Shown: positions 35,509 to 44,467, counted from the stretch's first letter. The stretch: DNA of 64,000 nucleotides from Arcticimaribacter sp002477625 (GCA_943846665.1 OX044358.1:2091638-2155637); one strand, 5' to 3'. Notes: generated by a model not told the origin, from the letters alone. Translations and numbers: made by a program.

Positions 35509-35670
35509 TTAGTATTTCCAAGTACCACCGTATCGATAATCTTCATTATCTCTTTTTACTTCTGATACACAATCGGTACAAAGGAAAACCCAATTTTTGT
35601 CTGGTTTGTATTGTACACGAAACATTATTCTAAAATCCTTTTTGCACTTTTCACATTTTTTCTTTCTCAT
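35509..35670 (-). CDS. Small zinc-ribbon protein (53 residues)
   Basis: A 53-residue basic protein beginning MRKKKCEKCKKDF, with a second cysteine pair in FLCTDC and a C-terminal DYRYGGTWKY. The CxxC...CxxC spacing predicts one zinc ribbon, possibly nucleic-acid binding. I recall similar short proteins ending in YRYGGTWK in other bacteria. It is too short for usual length cut-offs, but the ordered cysteines and conserved-looking tail make it a believable gene. No partner gene is adjacent. Confidence 0.72.
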   Translation of the reverse strand: MRKKKCEKCKKDFRIMFRVQYKPDKNWVFLCTDCVSEVKRDNEDYRYGGTWKY

Positions 35671-35999
35671 TTTATATACTCCCTTTTTAGTGGATTCTAA
35701 TGGTTCTAAAGATATACCCTTATTTTTGTTAAACGAATTGATTGGCTATTTTTTTTTACAGCTTTTATGCATAGTACAATACAAAATTAATTGAACTAAT
35801 AATTTTACTTGTTTAACAGCATAGACACTCTTTAAACTCTAATACAATAGCACAAATAATTTTATAAAAAAATATTAAAGTATAAGAAAGGGTGGTTTTA
35901 TACCCTTAACTTTAGCTTTCCACTAGAAGTAGGGAGGCTTTTCTTGCCATAAATTGTTTTTTTTAATATATTTATTAAATAACTATAAAATTTATTAAA
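35671..35999. other. AT-rich intergenic region with two TATACCCTTA motifs
   Basis: This 329-bp gap lies between the divergent small zinc-ribbon gene and the secreted-protein gene at 36000, so it should contain both promoters. TATACCCTTA occurs at 35713-35722 and 35899-35908, the latter within an AAGGGT...ACCCTT inverted repeat; a third copy is at 35358. No exact Bacteroidota TAnnTTTG box stands out, and no gene is visible. Confidence 0.4.
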
Positions 36000-36503
36000 A
36001 TGAAAAAATTAATTTTATTTCTTTTTGCAGCAATTTTGTCACTTACTTCTTCTTTTGGAAATAGTTTTTCGGAAGATTTTGAAAAATTAAAATCTTTACA
36101 GGGTAAATGGCAAGGCACATTGGAAAGAACCGACGGTACCTCGGATAGCTTTGAAATCAATTATTCTGTAACTTCTAATGGGAGTGCGTTGCTTGAAGAA
36201 AGCGATACAGGGGGAATAGAAATGCTGACTATTTTTAATGTTCAGAATAACGAATTGCTATCGACACATTACTGTGCTTTACAAAACAAGCCCGTTTCTG
36301 TACTTAAAAGCACTACCAAAGGAGAATTTGTTTTTATAACAGACTCAAAGAGAAGTGGCTTATCAACAGAAAAAGAGGCTTTTGTTACTTCTTGGAAAAT
36401 TAGTCTCATGCCAGAAGACTCAAATACAATCCACTATCAATATACCGTAACAGGCCCTGAAGGGGTGGTTTTTGTTGCTACTTCAGTTTTGAAAAGAGCC
36501 TAG
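36000..36503 (+). CDS. Small secreted lipocalin-like protein
   Basis: A 167-residue exported protein with signal peptide of about 20 residues (MKKLILFLFAAILSLTSSFG). The mature part opens with LKSLQGKWQGTLERTDGTSDSFEINY, like the first strands of a lipocalin/DUF1579-type beta barrel (GKWQG at about 35-39), and continues as regular beta strands. It probably binds a small hydrophobic ligand or is a structural periplasmic protein. No catalytic motif is seen. A bidirectional-looking terminator follows at 36541. Confidence 0.75.
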   Translation: MKKLILFLFAAILSLTSSFGNSFSEDFEKLKSLQGKWQGTLERTDGTSDSFEINYSVTSNGSALLEESDTGGIEMLTIFNVQNNELLSTHYCALQNKPVSVLKSTTKGEFVFITDSKRSGLSTEKEAFVTSWKISLMPEDSNTIHYQYTVTGPEGVVFVATSVLKRA

Positions 36504-36540
36504 TTATTCGCTAGTTCATTTTCTTAGTGAAACTCTAAAG

Positions 36541-36570
36541 CCTCTTGGTATCATACCAGGAGGTTTTTTA
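36541..36570 (+). terminator. Terminator after the lipocalin-like gene
   Basis: A 10-bp stem with one G-U pair (CCTCTTGGTA / TACCAGGAGG), a three-base loop and six T residues. Its T run overlaps the stop codon of the convergent small membrane protein gene. Confidence 0.88.
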
Positions 36571-36738
36571 TTTCTTTTTGGAAAAGACTTTTGAACCAAA
36601 AAGGATCAGCAGTAGCATTAAAGCGCTGTTGATGTAATCAGGATAATTTGAGTCACCCCAAAAATTTGTAAAAAAGCCAATCGAGAAGTTTGCTGCAATC
36701 AGAATAGCTGTTGCAAACAATAGAATCTTGTAATTCAT
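36568..36738 (-). CDS. Small two-helix membrane protein (56 residues)
   Basis: A 56-residue protein with two predicted membrane helices, about 3-23 (YKILLFATAILIAANFSIGF) and 38-50 (SALMLLLILFGSK), separated by a short polar loop NFWGDSNYPDY and ending in a basic KVFSKKK tail. The frame has no other candidate on either strand, and its stop abuts the terminator of the convergent gene. Function unknown. Confidence 0.6.
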   Translation of the reverse strand: MNYKILLFATAILIAANFSIGFFTNFWGDSNYPDYINSALMLLLILFGSKVFSKKK

Positions 36739-36918
36739 ATAGTTTATATTTTCATTACAATATACAAATCGGTTTTCACAACTTGTTTTCTTCTTGGAAT
36801 TATAAAACCCTTATTTTCATTATCTGAATTTACTAAACATGATATGCCATTGGTTTAAATGGAAACGCCCCCCTAAAGTCAATTAGTAGTTAAGTGTTAT
36901 TAATTGATGTTACAGAAT

Positions 36919-38001
36919 TTACTTGGTGTCTATAAGTCCAAATTCAACAAACTTATCTATTAAAAAATCCGCGTATCTTATGAATCCCAAATCTGTAAAA
37001 TGTACGCCATCAACCGTGCCTTCATTGTCATTACCTATTGCATTTTCAGTTTTAATGTAAAAAATATTATGATAACCATCTGAAATCATTTTTTGATATT
37101 CAGTTTTTAAAGCTAAATTCATTCCTTTTATATCATTCGCTCTCTTTTTATCCAAAATTGGAGAAGTTGGGATAAAGTTTTCAACAAAAACAATAGGTGC
37201 TTCTGGATTATTTTCTCGTATGGTATCTACCAAAGGAATTGTATTATTGGCTACGTTTTCTTGATTAATCATATTGGGCATACATTCTATGACATAGAAT
37301 AGCGGTTTTGATGCCGATATTAATTTTGCTATCGGCTGTTCCATTCTTCCATTTCCGCTAAATCCAAAATTAATACAATCAAGGTCTAATTTTCTTGATA
37401 TAATGTTGGTATGAACCATTCCTGGACGAGAGGCACATCCACCCTGAGTTATACTGGTTCCGTAAAAAATGATTGGCTTATTTTTATTCTTCAAGGGTTT
37501 TTTAATTACACTATTTGAGTCAATACCAACTTCAATATTCACAACCCCATCATAAAGAGGGAGAAATATTTTATACTCTCGCATCTCTTCCGACATATTG
37601 TTTTTTAGAGTTGCCTCATTTTCAATTCCGTCTGGACGGCCCGTATTAAGATATTGCCAATTGCCTTTATTCTTGAAATATAAATCAACGCCTTTAATTC
37701 CAGTTTCAGCCATATGACTCATTTTAAGATTATTTAAAATGGTCCATTTAACATTTATACTCTTTGAATTAGAAAGAAAACGAATGGACATTCCAGCTGA
37801 TGATTTTGACAAATCCCAGACGGGTTCTCGAACAATCGCTTTATATGAAAGAGGTAATCTGTCGTAAGGATTCTCTTTGAGAGAGTCAGGGATTAGAGTG
37901 CCTTCAAGTCTAAAAAAATCCTTTCCATAGTAGCTTATATCTTTTGTTATTAGGGGATAATTTTGTCCAAAAGAAGCCATTGGTCCTAACATTAAAAACA
38001 A
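36919..38001 (-). CDS. SGNH/GDSL hydrolase with N-terminal beta domain (start region frameshifted)
   Basis: A 360-residue exported esterase-like protein. An N-terminal beta domain (about 20-165) precedes the SGNH core with FYGTSITQGG (nucleophile serine, about 185), GFSGNGRM, ECMPN and TVDGVHFTDLGF (Asp-His pair, about 331-334). It probably removes acyl groups from a glycan. The frame opens with TTG at 38001. An ATG at 38017 followed by six A residues is out of frame by one base. Deleting one A gives MKNYFLFLMLGPMASFGQ, a perfect signal peptide. So the start is either frameshifted, slippery, or a sequencing error. An inverted repeat lies 65-90 bp upstream. Confidence 0.85.
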   Translation of the reverse strand: MFLMLGPMASFGQNYPLITKDISYYGKDFFRLEGTLIPDSLKENPYDRLPLSYKAIVREPVWDLSKSSAGMSIRFLSNSKSINVKWTILNNLKMSHMAETGIKGVDLYFKNKGNWQYLNTGRPDGIENEATLKNNMSEEMREYKIFLPLYDGVVNIEVGIDSNSVIKKPLKNKNKPIIFYGTSITQGGCASRPGMVHTNIISRKLDLDCINFGFSGNGRMEQPIAKLISASKPLFYVIECMPNMINQENVANNTIPLVDTIRENNPEAPIVFVENFIPTSPILDKKRANDIKGMNLALKTEYQKMISDGYHNIFYIKTENAIGNDNEGTVDGVHFTDLGFIRYADFLIDKFVEFGLIDTK

Positions 38002-38017
38002 AAAGTAGTTTTTTCAT

Positions 38018-38541
38018 GAATTTTAATTTATGATTCCAATATACAAACTGTTTTCACGCTAAAATGAAAAATTATACTAGTTTGACTTTTTTGTATACAA
38101 AGTCAAGGCTGTTTTAAATCAATTTTTGATAATTTTAAGATGTATAATAAAACCCATGTAAACAGTTAATATACAGCTATTAAGATTAATATCCACATTG
38201 CTTCTATTGTTTAATATTTTCAAATAGAACTTCCCCACAGTAATTTGTATGCTGCATAAACTAAAAGATCGCATAATGAACAGAAGAGCCTTTAATATGG
38301 TTAAATACTTCTACTATAAATAGCGATCATTTGCTTATCCTAAGCCATTAATATTTAGAAGAAGTAAAAGAAGTCAAGAAAAGAACAACCGATGTTATAA
38401 AATCAATGAGGCATAAAGGGAAATATCATAACAGTTTTAAGAACTGATTATGACTTAATCCATGTGGATGTCTAAAGTCGCTAAATCCGATAGATAATTA
38501 CCTGCCTTTCCTTTTCTTCATGAGGATTTGTATTGAAAGAG
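38018..38541. other. AT-rich intergenic region upstream of the SGNH gene
   Basis: This 524-bp gap between two minus-strand genes contains the inverted repeat at 38082-38106. A 30-codon open stretch without start codon at 38355-38447 on the plus strand encodes a charged peptide (KKRTTDVIKSMRHKGKYH) that could be a gene fragment. I recognise nothing else. Confidence 0.35.
38082..38106. promoter_or_regulatory. Inverted repeat upstream of the SGNH hydrolase
   Basis: Perfect 8-bp arms TTGACTTT and AAAGTCAA flank a nine-base centre, with the 10-bp palindrome TTGTATACAA at 38091-38100 overlapping. The same TTGTATAC occurs at 41662-41669, about 60 bp upstream of the BspA-like lipoprotein gene, so both could bind one regulator. 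Confidence 0.4.
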
Positions 38542-40752
38542 TTAATTATGATGCTGCATTATTTCCCTCCCTTTTAATTGAATCTTCTGGTAGGGTTCTT
38601 CAACTAATTTATTTTCCCCTTCAACTAGCTTATATTTTTTATTTCCTTCTATTCTTTTAAAAATTTGTGCTTTTGAATTAGGCCACCTAATGGTTAAGGT
38701 ATCGATTAATTTACTACTGCCTATACCTATTTCAGCTTGCAAACTGTTTGCCCCAAAACTTCCACCCGTATTAATCGAATAATAAATACTTCTACCGTTT
38801 TCTAAATCAAGCTTTAACTGAGTCCCTATTGCACTGCGGTTCGATTCTACTCCTTCTAACTTTAGTATGATCCAATTATTATTTGAAATAGGGTTTTCAA
38901 AACAAATATTAGGATAGTTATCCCCTTCATAAGCTCCACCAAGAACTGTATAAATGTCTTGATCACCATCATTATCCAAATCGGCAAAACCCACTCCGTG
39001 TCCTTTTTGAATGTGTCCAAATCCACCTGCTGAAGTAACTTCTTCAAAGGATTTACCTTCTGAGTTTCTAAACATCCTATTGGGAATAACAGAAGTAAAT
39101 TCAGGAGATCCTGTTCCGATATAGAAATCTAACCATCCATCGTTATCAAGGTCGCCAAAATTACTACCCATTGCATACAAGCTTTTATCTATATTATATT
39201 TTTTACTTTGATCACTAAATGTTTCATCACCATTATTCATGAATAGCCTAGATTTATTTGTCAATACTTCATCCCCTTGGATTTCTTTGGCATAATCACC
39301 GGCTAGGTTTTTTAAATTACTAGTATCGTAACTGGCTACAAAAATATCAATGAATCCATCATTATTTACATCCCAAAACCAAGTTGGAAAGCTGAATTTA
39401 GGCCCTTGAACACCAGCTGTTTTTGAAATATCTTTAAATTTTCCAAAATCGTTTCTGAATAATAAATTAGCTCCCCCCATTACAGAGAGATAAAGGTCTG
39501 GCCAATTATCATTATTAATGTCACCAAAAGCAACACCTTTAACAAAGCCCTCAATAGAAGAAAGATTATAGTTTCCAGATTGTTCTAAAAACCTTCCGTT
39601 TTTTTGATTTATATAAAGCTCACATGGGTGTGACTGACTTTTCCCTGATTCATTTCCAATAAAAAGATCAAGGAATCCATCATTGTTAACATCAGCCCAA
39701 GCGGCTGTTTGAGTGGGATGAAAAGAGAGTAGTCCAGCAGCTTTTGTTACATCTGTAAAAGTGCCATCTCCATTGTTTTTAAGAAGCGAGTTGGGATGAT
39801 TTCCCCCGCGACCAAGCCAAGCTCCCCTTAAAATAAAAATATCAATATTTCCGTCATTATCATAGTCTGCATGAATACAATTAAGTCCACTAACTATTCC
39901 CTTTAATCCAGATTCTTCAGTTTGATCAATAAAACCCTTACCTGTGTTTATGAAAAGTTTGCTTTGATCAGTCATTCCATATGAAGTCATGAAAATATCG
40001 ATTAAACCATCATTGTTAAAGTCTTCAACACTTACTCCTCCAGATAAACCATCATGGGCAATACCCAAGTCCAGGGCTACTTCTTTAAATGCAGGGAATT
40101 TCTTTCTCTCAATATTCCAATTAGGATGATTTATAAAATACTTTTCTGGAACACCATCTGGGTGTTTGCCAATGGTCATATAGGCCAGATTTATTAGCCA
40201 TTTATAGGTTTCATTAGGAAATTTATCAAAAATTTGAGTGTATAGTATGATGGCTTTTTTAGACCCATTAACATCAATATGATACGCTTGATCTTTTAAT
40301 GGCAAAATACAGGAGAATGCATTATGGTTGTTCTGACAATTTGTTGACTCGCCTAATCTCAAATAAGCTAGAGCTAATAACTCAATGATGGGAAGTAAAT
40401 CTTTGGTAATTAAATCCTGATAAGATAACTTTTGTCTGGATATTAGATTTTCAATTTCATCAATGCATTCCTGATTTTCACCAGATTTTAAGAGTTGCTG
40501 ACAGTATCTAAACCAAAAATTTAATTTTTCTTCAGGTGCAGCTTTTGAAATTTGCGATAGATAAATAGTAGCAAGTTGTTCATTCCAATGGTAATAATTT
40601 CTTGGGTCACCCTCAGAATTTAATTTTCTAAGTTCGTCTACCATTGAAAATGTATCTAAATCATTTTCTGTTTTAACTAACTTTGAAGTCTGTTGACCAT
40701 AGGTTATGATTATATTGAAAAATATTAAATATAGAGAAATTTTCAAATTCAT
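38542..40752 (-). CDS. CRTAC1-type VCBS/FG-GAP repeat protein with ASPIC/UnbV domain
   Basis: A 736-residue secreted protein with signal peptide ending IITYGQ (about residue 20). Residues about 30-215 are alpha-helical and TPR-like (QLATIYLSQISKAAPEE, ELLALAYLRLGES). From about 225 follow at least seven FG-GAP/VCBS motifs, such as DFNNDGLIDIFMTSYG, DVNNDGFLDLFIGN and DLDNDGWLDFYIGTG. The C-terminal ASPIC/UnbV domain contains SNRSAIGTQLKLDL and GGSFGANSLQAEIGIG. The TPR-plus-propeller plan differs from the two SusCD-linked paralogues. It likely sits at the surface, with calcium bound to the DxNxDG loops. The partner is unknown. It is one of three minus-strand genes in this stretch. Confidence 0.87.
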   Translation of the reverse strand: MNLKISLYLIFFNIIITYGQQTSKLVKTENDLDTFSMVDELRKLNSEGDPRNYYHWNEQLATIYLSQISKAAPEEKLNFWFRYCQQLLKSGENQECIDEIENLISRQKLSYQDLITKDLLPIIELLALAYLRLGESTNCQNNHNAFSCILPLKDQAYHIDVNGSKKAIILYTQIFDKFPNETYKWLINLAYMTIGKHPDGVPEKYFINHPNWNIERKKFPAFKEVALDLGIAHDGLSGGVSVEDFNNDGLIDIFMTSYGMTDQSKLFINTGKGFIDQTEESGLKGIVSGLNCIHADYDNDGNIDIFILRGAWLGRGGNHPNSLLKNNGDGTFTDVTKAAGLLSFHPTQTAAWADVNNDGFLDLFIGNESGKSQSHPCELYINQKNGRFLEQSGNYNLSSIEGFVKGVAFGDINNDNWPDLYLSVMGGANLLFRNDFGKFKDISKTAGVQGPKFSFPTWFWDVNNDGFIDIFVASYDTSNLKNLAGDYAKEIQGDEVLTNKSRLFMNNGDETFSDQSKKYNIDKSLYAMGSNFGDLDNDGWLDFYIGTGSPEFTSVIPNRMFRNSEGKSFEEVTSAGGFGHIQKGHGVGFADLDNDGDQDIYTVLGGAYEGDNYPNICFENPISNNNWIILKLEGVESNRSAIGTQLKLDLENGRSIYYSINTGGSFGANSLQAEIGIGSSKLIDTLTIRWPNSKAQIFKRIEGNKKYKLVEGENKLVEEPYQKIQLKGREIMQHHN

Positions 40753-40852
40753 GTTTCTTAACTTATGCTATAATATTTAGTTTGTTACTTGTGTTTTTGG
40801 GGATTTTGAATCAGTTGTGTTTCGATTAAACCTAAATTATTAAAGCAGTTTT

Positions 40853-41602
40853 TTAAGGGGTACAGTTTGTAAAGTTTGGTTTTTGGAGAGACCAACTAGG
40901 GGTGTTGCCAAAAAAAGACTGACAATCGTATACTTTCAAAACATTCCAAGAACTTAAATCTTGATCAAAAGTAACTGCCCCATTAAACATATCTCGCATT
41001 ATAGATACATTTGATGTGTCCCAAAATCTTATATTTTGATTAAAGGATAAAGCATTTCTAAACATGTAATTCATGTCTTGTACATTGGAAGTGTCCCAGC
41101 TACTAATGTTCTGATTAAATGCCTCAGCCATATTAAACATAAAATTCATACCGTTAACATTAGAAGTGTCCCAAGTGCTAATGTCTTGATTAAATGTTTT
41201 TTTAAAATCGAATAGTTGTGTCATTAAGGTTACTTTACTTGTACATACCCTGGAAACATCTTCATCGCTTGAAACCATATTTCGTAAAGTTTGTTCGTCA
41301 ACAACGGTATATATTATTTCATTTAAAATCCCATTATCACCATTTATTGACCATTCAAATGCTTTAATAGTAACACCATTTTCATCCAAATAGATTGGGT
41401 TTTGCATGACACCATTATCGTCCACAGGAACTCCCGCTCGTGTATTATTATCTTGGTCTAAATCGTCGTTTATTCCGTCTTCATCAGAGTCATTTGATAA
41501 AACCGAAGGAATGTTATTATTGTTAGTTTCAATAGTTTCGTTTTTTTCTGATTGGCAAGAAAGAGATATTGATAATAATAAAATAAGAAAGTATTTATTC
41601 AT
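40853..41602 (-). CDS. BspA-type (DUF285) repeat surface lipoprotein
   Basis: A 249-residue lipoprotein with lipobox LSISLSCQS (Cys about 16). A low-complexity Asn/Thr linker leads to a calcium-loop-like DSDEDGINDDLDQDNN (about 38-53). The C-terminal half carries four repeats of about 26 residues with the consensus FNQxIxxWDTSNVxxMxxMF, the DUF285/BspA leucine-rich-like unit found in surface proteins of bacteria and mycoplasmas. Likely a surface adhesin or binding protein. The last repeat decays (SSWNVLKVYDCQSFF), and there is no type IX sorting domain. TTGTATAC and a TTTACA/TGTAAA inverted repeat lie within 60 bp upstream. Confidence 0.85.
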   Translation of the reverse strand: MNKYFLILLLSISLSCQSEKNETIETNNNNIPSVLSNDSDEDGINDDLDQDNNTRAGVPVDDNGVMQNPIYLDENGVTIKAFEWSINGDNGILNEIIYTVVDEQTLRNMVSSDEDVSRVCTSKVTLMTQLFDFKKTFNQDISTWDTSNVNGMNFMFNMAEAFNQNISSWDTSNVQDMNYMFRNALSFNQNIRFWDTSNVSIMRDMFNGAVTFDQDLSSWNVLKVYDCQSFFGNTPSWSLQKPNFTNCTP

Positions 41603-42386
41603 ATCTTAATTTACAAAATTTATGTTGTTTTAAAATGTAAAATAGATGAGATGTAGTTTTTTGTATACTAAATTTCAGTTGTTTCAAGCTGCTATTTTAA
41701 AAAATTACGCAAATTAGATTGTCTTAAATATTTTCGTTCTTGGCATTTAATAGGTTTTTTGTTTTTGATTACTCCTTAGTTAATGACTCTGGTGAAATAT
41801 ATAACGGCGTGATTTTTCGCTTTGATTTTCTATATTGACCCACTAGTAAAGATTATTTAAAATTACAATATCCTATACAAAAGCTAAAACAGTCAAAATA
41901 CGAGGCTAAATGCTTCATATTATAGCTTTATTAAATCGCACCTCAGTTCAATGGATTATTAGCAGTTTTGTATATGCCTGTTGTTTGTTTATCACAAAAG
42001 GCATTAGCCTAAAAACACTATCCTTTTTTAAAATATAATTAATCTAAACACCCCCATATAATCTCTATTCTTTGATGAATAATATTTTTCAGAATTGACA
42101 CAAGTCTTTTTTCATTCAATGGAGTATTCCTTTCTACACAACTATAGTCCCTAAGGTATTGGTTTATGTATTTTGTAGATTTTGTTTTTAAATGGAGGAG
42201 GTAGATAGGAGACTGATGTTGAAAAGCCATTTTAGAAAATTGTGAATTTTTTAAGTTTGGAGACCCAATTAACATCAATCAATAAAGTATAATTATTTTA
42301 TTTTTTTTAGTAGATAATTTTACATCATTGGTATAAAATGTAAACTGCTAATTAACTAAAAGAATAAATTTAACAAAATTTAAATC
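41603..42386. other. Long AT-rich intergenic region between divergent genes
   Basis: This 784-bp region separates the BspA-like lipoprotein (minus) from an SGNH hydrolase (plus). It holds inverted repeats TTTACA/TGTAAA (41611-41642) and TTTACAT/ATGTAAA (42319-42344), one near each gene. A 79-codon minus-strand frame at 42039-42278 has no recognisable motif, no signal and poor amino-acid composition; I doubt it is a gene. Otherwise I see nothing coding. Confidence 0.4.
42319..42344. promoter_or_regulatory. TTTACAT/ATGTAAA inverted repeat before the SGNH hydrolase
   Basis: Seven-base perfect arms with a 12-base spacer, 43 bp before the ATG at 42387. The matching TTTACA/TGTAAA pair upstream of the divergent BspA-like gene has a longer spacer. 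A shared transcription factor is possible but unproven. Confidence 0.35.
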
Positions 42387-43109
42387 ATGACATATCGAAT
42401 ACTTATTTTGCTTACGTTTTTATGTTTTATTCCTGTGCAAGCACAAGAAAATCTTGAGGAGATAGTTAAAACTAAAGTAAACGAAGTTATAAAGAACTTA
42501 GACTGGGCAGGTATAGACAAATACAATAAGCAAAATGAATTGCAAATATCTAAAAGTTCACCTGATGCAGTATTTATGGGAGACTCAATAACAGAAGGAT
42601 GGAGTTTTTGTTTGCCAGAATTTTTTTCTAATAACAATTATATTAACAGGGGTATTGGTGGGCAAACAACATCACAAATGCTCATCCGATTCAGACAAGA
42701 TGTTATTAATTTAAAACCCAAAAGTGTTGTCATACTTGCCGGTATAAATGACATTGCTAGAAACAACAAATTTTATAGCCTAGAAATAATTGCCGAGAAT
42801 ATTTTTTCTATGGTTGAATTGGCAAAAATAAATGGAATTGTACCAATTATATGTTCCGTTCTTCCTGCAGATGAATTTAGTTGGAATCCTGATATTTCAC
42901 CTGCGGATTCTGTCATTAATTTAAATACCTTACTAAAGGCCTATGCTAATAAGAATCAAGTTATATATCTCAATTATTTTGATGAAATGGATAATAATAA
43001 TGGAGGGTTACGAGTTGAATTAACTTCTGATGGAGTTCATGTAACTGAAAAAGGATATGAATTGATGAGTGTGCTAGCAAAGCAATCTGTTTCAACTGCT
43101 TTTAAATAA
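42387..43109 (+). CDS. SGNH/GDSL-type esterase (acylhydrolase)
   Basis: A 240-residue exported esterase with signal peptide MTYRILILLTFLCFIPVQAQ. All four SGNH blocks are visible: FMGDSITEGW (nucleophile Ser about 67), NRGIGGQTTSQM (Gly), ILAGINDIAR (Asn) and SDGVHVTEKGY (Asp-His near 215-218). This form resembles platelet-activating-factor acetylhydrolase-like bacterial acylhydrolases that deacetylate sugars. It is followed 63 bp later by a serine hydrolase lipoprotein, so the pair may strip acyl groups or process the same substrate. It is not closely similar to the SGNH protein at 36919. Confidence 0.9.
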   Translation: MTYRILILLTFLCFIPVQAQENLEEIVKTKVNEVIKNLDWAGIDKYNKQNELQISKSSPDAVFMGDSITEGWSFCLPEFFSNNNYINRGIGGQTTSQMLIRFRQDVINLKPKSVVILAGINDIARNNKFYSLEIIAENIFSMVELAKINGIVPIICSVLPADEFSWNPDISPADSVINLNTLLKAYANKNQVIYLNYFDEMDNNNGGLRVELTSDGVHVTEKGYELMSVLAKQSVSTAFK

Positions 43110-43172
43110 TTTCATTTGAAAGCTAAATTTCCACTCTCTAATTTCTCAATATTTACATTACAATAAAAATCT

Positions 43173-44432
43173 ATGAAAAAAATAATCTTTGCCCTTACAA
43201 TAATTTTTTTAGTTTCAGGTTGTAGTCAAACCTCTTCAACATTTGATCTTCCAGAAAATCAAGGCGTGTCTTCGGAGCGTTTAGACAGAATTGATTTCTA
43301 CCTCAATAAAGCTATAAAAGATAATCAGATTCCAGGAGCAGTAGCTTTAATCCGAAGAAACAATAAAATCATTTATAATAAAGCTTTTGGATATTCTGAT
43401 GTAGAGAACAAAATAATGTACTCGACAGATGATGTTTTTAGAATTGCTTCTATGACCAAGGCTGTAACATCATTAGCTGTTTTGATGCTTTGGGAAGAAG
43501 GGGAATTTAATTTGGACGATCCCATTGAAAAGTATATTCCAGAATTTAAAGACCTTAAAGTTTTAACAGACTTTAATGAAACAGATAGTACTTATTTGTC
43601 AAAGCCCGCTGAAAATAAAATTTCGATTAGACATTTGTTAACTCATACCTCAGGAATTGGCTACGGAGTGATTGATGAGGATGCTCGTTTTAAGGCTATT
43701 TATAAAAAGCAAGGTATTGTAGATTTATTTACAACAGACTCCATAGATATAGAATCAAATGTTAAGAAATTAGCGCAACTGCCTTTACACCATGAACCTG
43801 GAGAGGCGTTTACTTATGGGGAGAGCTTAGATGTGTTGGGCTATTTTATTGAAGTTATTTCACAAAAATCTTTAGATGTTTTTTTTAAAGAACGAATCTT
43901 TGACCCTTTAGAAATGAATGATACCTATTTCTATTTACCAACAACACATCAGGACAGATTAGTTCCTGTTCAGACAAAGAAAGATGGTTTTTGGACTAAA
44001 TACCAAGGAGATTTTTATGATACAAATTACCCTGTAAAAGGGGCAAAGACTTTTTTATCAGGAGGTGCAGGTTTATCAAGTACAACTGCAGATTATTCAA
44101 ATTTCCTTCAAATGTTTCTCAACAAGGGATCGTTTAATGACAAACAGATATTGGGTAAGAAAACAGTTGAACTAGTTTATGTAAATCAGAATAGTCATAT
44201 TCCTGGCTCATCTATTGGTCTAGCCTTTGGTTTAATATCGGAAAAAGATCAGGCTCTTGGAGGAAAAGGGAGTATGGGAACAATTACTTGGGGTGGTTAT
44301 TTCAATACATTTTATTTTGCAGATCCAGTTGAAAATATAATTGGTATTCTTTACAAACAAACTCGAGAAATAGAGGAAGAAAAAACAAACATAGAATTCA
44401 GTACATTATTATTTCAGTCACTTATCAAATAA
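43173..44432 (+). CDS. Serine hydrolase lipoprotein (beta-lactamase class C-like), copy 1
   Basis: A 419-residue lipoprotein with lipobox FLVSGCSQ (Cys about 17). The beta-lactamase/transpeptidase-like fold shows the SxxK motif SMTK (about 95-98), the second motif region FTYGESLD (Tyr-x-Ser), and a C-terminal GGKGS that could be the KTG-like triad equivalent. Such proteins act as esterases or D-peptidases at the cell surface. The gene has a nearly identical partner at 60033, exactly 16,860 bp away with no indels over the whole frame. The N-terminal 20 and the C-terminal about 50 residues have diverged most. The LytTR regulator gene follows after 35 bp. Confidence 0.9.
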   Translation: MKKIIFALTIIFLVSGCSQTSSTFDLPENQGVSSERLDRIDFYLNKAIKDNQIPGAVALIRRNNKIIYNKAFGYSDVENKIMYSTDDVFRIASMTKAVTSLAVLMLWEEGEFNLDDPIEKYIPEFKDLKVLTDFNETDSTYLSKPAENKISIRHLLTHTSGIGYGVIDEDARFKAIYKKQGIVDLFTTDSIDIESNVKKLAQLPLHHEPGEAFTYGESLDVLGYFIEVISQKSLDVFFKERIFDPLEMNDTYFYLPTTHQDRLVPVQTKKDGFWTKYQGDFYDTNYPVKGAKTFLSGGAGLSSTTADYSNFLQMFLNKGSFNDKQILGKKTVELVYVNQNSHIPGSSIGLAFGLISEKDQALGGKGSMGTITWGGYFNTFYFADPVENIIGILYKQTREIEEEKTNIEFSTLLFQSLIK

Positions 44433-44467
44433 TTTCTCTAACTTAGAGAAACAATATATACTTAATT

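Noticed and set aside
42039..42278. 79-codon minus-strand frame
   Set aside because: No motif, signal or membrane helix, in an AT-rich spacer; likely chance.
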